A stretch of DNA of 64,000 nt. Source: Prosthecobacter debontii. GTDB lineage: Bacteria > Verrucomicrobiota > Verrucomicrobiia > Chthoniobacterales > Chthoniobacteraceae. The stretch spans positions 1-64,000 of the forward strand of contig CAMAUI010000003.1 in assembly GCA_945861385.1 (NCBI GenBank), read 5' to 3'. Positions 59,808-64,000 of this stretch are shown here, in pieces. Below the pieces are notes generated by a model. The model did no database searches, was not told where the DNA came from, and saw only the letters and a program-made list of their open reading frames with translations. The first letter of the stretch is position 1. Each line of letters starts with the position of its first letter. A program made the position numbers and the translations under genes.

Positions 59808-60136
59808 TCCCGCCGGCCCCCCGGTTCACCAGTCACTTTTTCAAAGCGGAACCGCGACCGGATGTTCGCGCCAAAATAACGCCCCTTGCTCTCCGCCGCC
59901 ATCAGCGCCGCGAAGATCTCGCGCGGCACATCGAAATAGCGATACACCCCGCCGTGGAGAAACTCCACCTCCAGCACGCGCCCCCTCGCATCGTAGCCGA
60001 TGCTCGCGAGGTTCGATGACTTGACCGGCACCCGCCTGGCCTCCGGCTCCGCCGCGACACCAGCAGCGGCCGCCATGACCACGAACAGGAACGCGCGTCG
60101 CGAGACACGCAGGGAGTATTCCGCACCAGCGAACAT
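59804..60136 (-). CDS. Secreted KTSC-domain protein
   Basis: About 110 residues from ATG 60136; starts at 60157 or 60166 are also possible. The N-terminus has a signal peptide with a twin-arginine-like part (SRRAFLFVVMAAAAGVAA). The C-terminal KTSC domain reads VPVKSSNLASIGYDARGRVLEVEFLHGGVYRYFDVP and ends with GRYFGANIRSRFRFEKV, all typical. KTSC domains occur beside nucleic-acid and phage proteins, and their role is unclear; an exported form is unusual. It is coupled to a small membrane protein gene and divergent from tal. Confidence 0.8.
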   Translation of the reverse strand: MFAGAEYSLRVSRRAFLFVVMAAAAGVAAEPEARRVPVKSSNLASIGYDARGRVLEVEFLHGGVYRYFDVPREIFAALMAAESKGRYFGANIRSRFRFEKVTGEPGGRRE

Positions 60137-60261
60137 GCGCGGAATGATGCCCCGCATGGATTGCATGGCGAGACGTTTTTCCGCCCCTCTCCGGCTGTGG
60201 AGATTCCCCTTCCCCGGCACGCGATCCGCCCATAGGCTTCATTCCTGTTTTTCAAACACCC

Positions 60262-61221
60262 ATGACCACACAACTCGACCAACTCAAACAACTCACCAAG
60301 GTCGTCGCCGACACCGGCGACTTCGAGACGATGCGCGCCTACAAGCCGCAGGACGCCACGACCAATCCCTCGCTCATCCTCGCCGCCGCCTCGAAGCCCG
60401 AGTACGCGCACCTCGTCGAAAAGGCCGTCGCCGACCGCAAGGGCAGCGGCTTCAGCGGCGCGAAGCGCGTGGACGACGTGATGGATCACATCCTCGTCAA
60501 TTTCGGACTCGAAATCCTCAAGATCGTCCCCGGCCGCGTAAGCACCGAGACAGATGCGCGGCTGTCATTTGATCGCGACGGCACCATCGCGAAAGCACGC
60601 CAGCTCATCGCCATCTACGAAGCGAACGGCATCAGCCGCGACCGCGTGCTCATCAAAATCGCCAGCACATGGGAGGGCATCAAAGCCGCCGAGGTCGTCG
60701 CGAAGGAAGGCATCCACTGCAACCTCACGCTCCTCTTTTCACTCGCACAGGCCATCGCGTGCGCAGAGGGCGGCATCCAGCTCATCTCGCCGTTCGTCGG
60801 GCGCATCCTGGATTGGTTCAAGGCCAGCACGAAGAAAGACTACGCGCCCGCTGAGGATCCCGGCGTCGTCTCCGTCACGCAGATCTACAACTACTACAAA
60901 AAGTTCGGCTACGCGACGGAGGTCATGGGCGCGAGCTTCCGCAACAAGGGCGAGATCACCGAACTGGCCGGCTGCGACCTGCTCACCATCAGCCCCGCGC
61001 TGCTCGGCGAACTCGCCGCCAGCACCGAGCCGCTCACCCGCAAGCTCGACGCCTCGAAAGCCGCCGGCATGGCCATGGAAAAAATCGCGCTCGACGAAAA
61101 AACCTTCCGCTACCTCGTGAACGACGACGCAATGGCGACCGAGAAGACCGCCGAGGGCATCCGCAAGTTCGCCGCGGACATCGTGAAACTCGAGACGCTC
61201 GTCGCATCGAAGCTCGGCTGA
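60262..61221 (+). CDS. tal: Transaldolase
   Basis: 319 residues, standard class I transaldolase. It transfers the dihydroxyacetone unit from sedoheptulose 7-phosphate to glyceraldehyde 3-phosphate in the pentose phosphate pathway. Motifs are DATTNPSL at the start, [14 protein letters not shown], the Schiff-base Lys in [15 protein letters not shown] and [18 protein letters not shown], then [11 protein letters not shown]. Spacing to the upstream divergent KTSC gene is 125 bases. It stands alone without transketolase or glucose-6-phosphate dehydrogenase. Confidence 0.96.
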   Translation: MTTQLDQLKQLTKVVADTGDFETMRAYKPQDATTNPSLILAAASKPEYAHLVEKAVADRKGSGFSGAKRVDDVMDHILVNFGLEILKIVPGRVSTETDARLSFDRDGTIAKARQLIAIYEANGISRDRVLIKIASTWEGIKAAEVVAKEGIHCNLTLLFSLAQAIACAEGGIQLISPFVGRILDWFKASTKKDYAPAEDPGVVSVTQIYNYYKKFGYATEVMGASFRNKGEITELAGCDLLTISPALLGELAASTEPLTRKLDASKAAGMAMEKIALDEKTFRYLVNDDAMATEKTAEGIRKFAADIVKLETLVASKLG

Positions 61222-61290
61222 TTCACAACGCGCCCGCCGGCATCGGAAAGCCTGCTCGACCGCGAACCGCTGCGGAATAAGTTCACCGCC

Positions 61291-62817
61291 ATGCCGGAAG
61301 GCGACAAAGAACTCATCGCGCAGTGCAAGGCCGCCGCCGGATTCCTCGAGGCGATCGCGGCAGACCGGAAGCTGCTCCTCGACCTTCCCATCGGGGATCG
61401 TGGACGCCTCATCAAGGCCGCCGGCGAAGTTTATTGCCCGGATGTGAGCGAGCGCAGCGGCCTGCTCCGGGAGCGCAACCGCGAGCACAAGGACAGGAAG
61501 ATCAAGCGTGACAATGCCGTGCTCAACGAGACGGGGATTCGCAAACTGCGGAGCAAACCGGTGTTCATCACGCCAAACTGCCTGCCGCCAGCGGATATCG
61601 AGCAACCGGAGGCATGCGCGGATCCCAAGGAAGTGCTCGAACCGCAGAATTGCTACGTCTGCAAGCGCGACTATTCGCAGCTCCACCATTTTTACGACCA
61701 GCTCTGCCCCGCGTGCGCGGAACTGAATTTCCGGAAGCGGACCGAGACCGCAGACCTGCGCGGGCGCGTCGCGCTGCTGACCGGCGGGCGTGTGAAGATC
61801 GGCTACCAGGCGGGCATCAAGCTGCTTCGCTGCGGCGCGAGATTGATCGTCACGACGCGCTTCCCGCGCGACTCCGCGGCACGATACGCGCGCGAGCCGG
61901 ATTTCGCGGACTGGAGCACCCGGCTGGAAATCTTCGGTCTCGATCTCCGCCACACGCCGAGCGTCGAAGCCTTCTGCCAGCACCTCATCGCCACCCACGA
62001 GCGGCTGGATTTCATCATCAACAACGCATGCCAGACCGTCCGCCGTCCGCCGGACTATTACCGCCACATGATGGAGCTGGAGAAATCATCGTTCAGCAAC
62101 CTCGCGCCCGAAGTGCAGGGGCTCCTCGGCGCTTACGAGGGGCTGCGGGGCTGCCATTTGCTGCCGGAGGGAGCGGCACCGCTTGCCGTGCCGGCGGACA
62201 CGACCGCCGGGCTGACGCACGCCGCGGAACTTTCGCAGGCCGCGCTCCTGCCGGAAGACATCAGCGCGCAAAATCATCTCTTCCCGCAGGGGCGACTCGA
62301 CCAGGATCTGCAACAGGTGGATTTGCGCGGGCGCAATTCATGGCGGCTGCTGCTTTCGGAGGTTTCCTCCGTCGAGCTTCTCGAGACGCAGCTCGTGAAC
62401 GCCGTCGCGCCATTCATCCTCAACGCACGGCTCAAAGCCCTCATGCTGCGCACGCCGGAACGCGACAAGCATATCGTGAATGTCTCGGCGGTGGAGGGTC
62501 AGTTTTACCGGAAGTTCAAGACGACACGGCATCCCCACACGAACATGGCGAAGGCCGCGCTCAACATGATGACGCGCACCTCCGCCGCGGAATTCCACGC
62601 CGACGGCATCCACATGAACAGCGTGGATACCGGCTGGGTCACGGACGAGGATCCCGTGCAGATCGCCGAACGAAAAAAGGCGGACCATCGCTTTCATCCG
62701 CCGCTGGACATCGTGGACGGCGCGGCGCGGATCGTTGACCCCATCATTGCGGGCTTCAACTCGGGCGTCCACGTGTGGGGGAAATTCCTGAAAGACTACG
62801 CGCCGACGGACTGGTAG
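61291..62817 (+). CDS. SDR oxidoreductase with zinc-knuckle N-terminal domain
   Basis: 508 residues, twice the usual SDR length. An N-terminal helical part leads to a four-Cys knuckle: C121-x2-C124 (CYVCKRDY) and C139-x2-C142 (CPACAELN). The SDR domain starts at about 155 with [18 protein letters not shown] as the cofactor motif, then [17 protein letters not shown] supplies the Ser. The position of the catalytic Tyr in the YxxxK pattern is Thr in HTNMAKAAL, so activity may be changed. The C-terminus ends [14 protein letters not shown]. Similar proteins are known in fungi and some bacteria. Substrate unknown. It follows tal by 69 bases. Confidence 0.8.
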   Translation: MPEGDKELIAQCKAAAGFLEAIAADRKLLLDLPIGDRGRLIKAAGEVYCPDVSERSGLLRERNREHKDRKIKRDNAVLNETGIRKLRSKPVFITPNCLPPADIEQPEACADPKEVLEPQNCYVCKRDYSQLHHFYDQLCPACAELNFRKRTETADLRGRVALLTGGRVKIGYQAGIKLLRCGARLIVTTRFPRDSAARYAREPDFADWSTRLEIFGLDLRHTPSVEAFCQHLIATHERLDFIINNACQTVRRPPDYYRHMMELEKSSFSNLAPEVQGLLGAYEGLRGCHLLPEGAAPLAVPADTTAGLTHAAELSQAALLPEDISAQNHLFPQGRLDQDLQQVDLRGRNSWRLLLSEVSSVELLETQLVNAVAPFILNARLKALMLRTPERDKHIVNVSAVEGQFYRKFKTTRHPHTNMAKAALNMMTRTSAAEFHADGIHMNSVDTGWVTDEDPVQIAERKKADHRFHPPLDIVDGAARIVDPIIAGFNSGVHVWGKFLKDYAPTDW

Positions 62818-62929
62818 CCACGCGCATGGTTCATGACTGATCATTGACCGAGTCATGGAGGGGGTTGTCATGAGATTGTCAGCACGAAGTGAATCGTTCA
62901 TTCGAAACGGGGCGCCGGTCTTCCCACGA

Positions 62930-63406
62930 TCACTCCGCCTCCACCCAGATGCTCTCCGAGTGCCCGCCGAACTCCGGCGCGTACATGCACTGGAGGTTCG
63001 CGAAGCCCGTCTGGTAACGCCCGCGATGCACGATGCGCGTGGTGTATTCGAAGACGTAATTTCCCTTCGGCAGATACTCGAAAAAGAAGTGGCTCGCCGT
63101 GTCCCGTGTCGTCTCGTAGTAGCCGAGGCCGTCCTGGAATTTGAATTGCGAGAGCACGTTCACCGGCTCGGTGCCGCTCCCCCGATGGTCTTTCAAATGC
63201 ACGTATTCCATGTCGCGATCCACCCGCACGATGATGCGGACGACCAGCTCGTCGCCCACTTTCACCGGGCCTTTCACGGCTTCGAGCACGGGGCCTTTCT
63301 TCGTGAGCTGGCGGGTGAAAAGCGTCTTGGTGATCTTCAGTCCCGACGCGTCGGGATACGCGGTCACCTTGCTCATGTCCTCGAGTTACTGCCAGTGGAC
63401 GCTGCC
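62930..63406 (-). pseudogene. C-terminal remnant of bacterial alpha-2-macroglobulin
   Basis: The open part (148 residues from ATG 63376) resembles the C-terminal end of bacterial alpha-2-macroglobulins: GLKITKTLFTRQL, VGDELVVRIIVRVDRDMEYVHLKDHRGSG and HFFFEYLPKGNYVFEYTTRIVHRGRYQTGFANLQCMYAPEF. In-frame sequence further upstream continues the match (GSVHWQ, then a TAA stop, then LED). The rest of the gene, normally over 1500 residues, is missing and is replaced by IS110 sequence. It is a truncated gene with one nonsense codon, so most likely dead. Full-length proteins trap proteases in the periplasm. Confidence 0.75.
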
Positions 63407-64000
63407 CGTGCGCCGTTTGCCTCCGCTGCTGTGTTCCCTCGAACATAATCCCGTATAGCTCGATACCTGCCTCCGGTTGTTGAACAGCGACCAGTCTCCG
63501 ACCAAAGGTCAGCGGCCCGACTCCGCGCGGAATCTTCTTATGCCGCCCGGCCTCCTGGATGGCTCCAGTCAATTTCACTTCGCGCGCTTCCACGGACACG
63601 ATCACGGCCGTGTTCACTTCCAGTCACTCCACCACCCATCCGGGCGCTTGCGCCTTAATGCGAACCCACGCCTTTCCCTTCCACCACCGCCCGGTGACGT
63701 GAATGTTGTGCATCGCCAGCAGGCTTCGGCCCATCGCCGCCAGTCGCTGCCGCTCACGCACCAGTTGCTGGCGCTGCCGGCTCATGGCCCGTTCGCGCTC
63801 CTCCTCCTCGCTGGGCACGCGCACGATGCTGAACGCCTTCTTGTTACCCCGCACGTAGCGGTCCAGTCGCTGGCACAACGCCAGCGCATCGAGTCGGTCG
63901 TTTTTTAACCCCCTTGCCTCGATCATCCCAATCCTGGGGCTGCACGACGAAGTTGGTCACGCCCATCGCTGCAAGCCGGCGATGCAAATGATACCCAAAC
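63407..64000 (-). mobile_element. Degenerate IS110-family transposase remnant
   Basis: Several IS110 fragments can be read on the minus strand. From the right end: YHLHRRLAAMGVTNFVVQPQDW, then, after a frame change at a run of six A (about 63903), KNDRLDALALCQRLDRYVRG from the DEDD domain and SIVRVPSEEEERERAMSRQR. A TGA stop at 63624-63626 interrupts the middle part. KIPRGVGPLTF and, in another frame, GDWSLFNNRRQVSSYTGLCSRE belong to the C-terminal transposase_20 domain. The element ends abruptly at about 63407 next to the alpha-2-macroglobulin fragment. The rest continues past the window edge. Confidence 0.8.

Noticed and set aside
63890..63910. Programmed frameshift at the six-A run in the IS110 remnant
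   Set aside because: The two frames need a +1 shift, not the -1 slip typical of transposase frameshifting at A runs. Another stop and frame change are present, so decay is the simpler explanation.

Overview
The window looks like a chromosome segment of a high-GC, Gram-negative member of the PVC group, most likely Verrucomicrobiota. Support comes from lipid A synthesis (LpxB), two DUF1501 plus DUF1549/DUF1553 cytochrome modules, a Piru_Ver-type putative dehydrogenase, a Cys-type sulfatase, and many secreted proteins of unknown function. No rRNA or tRNA gene was recognised. The one clear structural RNA is RNase P RNA (18991..19416). The class-level assignment is inference.

Layout. 0.2-7.9 kb: Hsp20, a GspF/PilC-type membrane protein divergent from ribD, an SDR plus LarA-like racemase pair, a dynamin-like GTPase and a polysaccharide deacetylase lipoprotein. 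8-18.4 kb: two PVC cytochrome/DUF1501 operons facing away from each other around 14.0-14.3 kb. The minus operon adds a PPC-domain protein and a WD40 cytochrome. 18.5-24.1 kb: thioredoxin-like ferredoxin, rnpB with its terminator, a small membrane protein, lpxB, a PilT-type ATPase with a duplicated C-terminal domain, and phoH. 24.1-29.3 kb: secreted proteins of unknown role and a Piru_Ver dehydrogenase. 29.4-35.4 kb: galE, a Dop/PafA-family enzyme coupled to a zinc-ribbon coiled-coil protein, a DUF1980 membrane protein, a methyltransferase and a two-gene cassette resembling a toxin-antitoxin pair. 35.7-46.9 kb: dnaE, a phytase-like esterase, a di-haem peroxidase-like protein on a Pro-Gln stalk, a 21-bp repeat array, an aldehyde dehydrogenase, YjbQ, a beta-hydroxyacid dehydrogenase and a DUF5069 protein. 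47-55 kb: acpS-pdxJ, a phosphosugar mutase, HupE/UreJ, a polyphosphate glucokinase-like kinase, a secreted protein and the sulfatase. 55.6-62.8 kb: a TerB/FHA/ABCG fusion transporter, a KTSC pair, transaldolase and a zinc-knuckle SDR. 62.9-64.0 kb: decayed remnants of an alpha-2-macroglobulin gene and an IS110 transposase.

The most striking signal is not a single gene. Several families of imperfect and perfect palindromes are scattered between genes, and three of them lie in frame inside genes: about 60 codons inside dnaE, about 20 codons inside the aldehyde dehydrogenase, and the whole leader of the PPC-domain protein. Two 19-bp palindromes differ by a compensating base pair, which suggests selection on RNA or DNA structure. 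This recalls the Rickettsia palindromic elements, which also insert into coding sequence, but I know of no described counterpart in this phylum. Other points to follow up are the Dop/PafA homologue with no proteasome or Pup-like gene nearby, the duplicated PilT C-terminus, and a heptapeptide (21-bp) repeat array.
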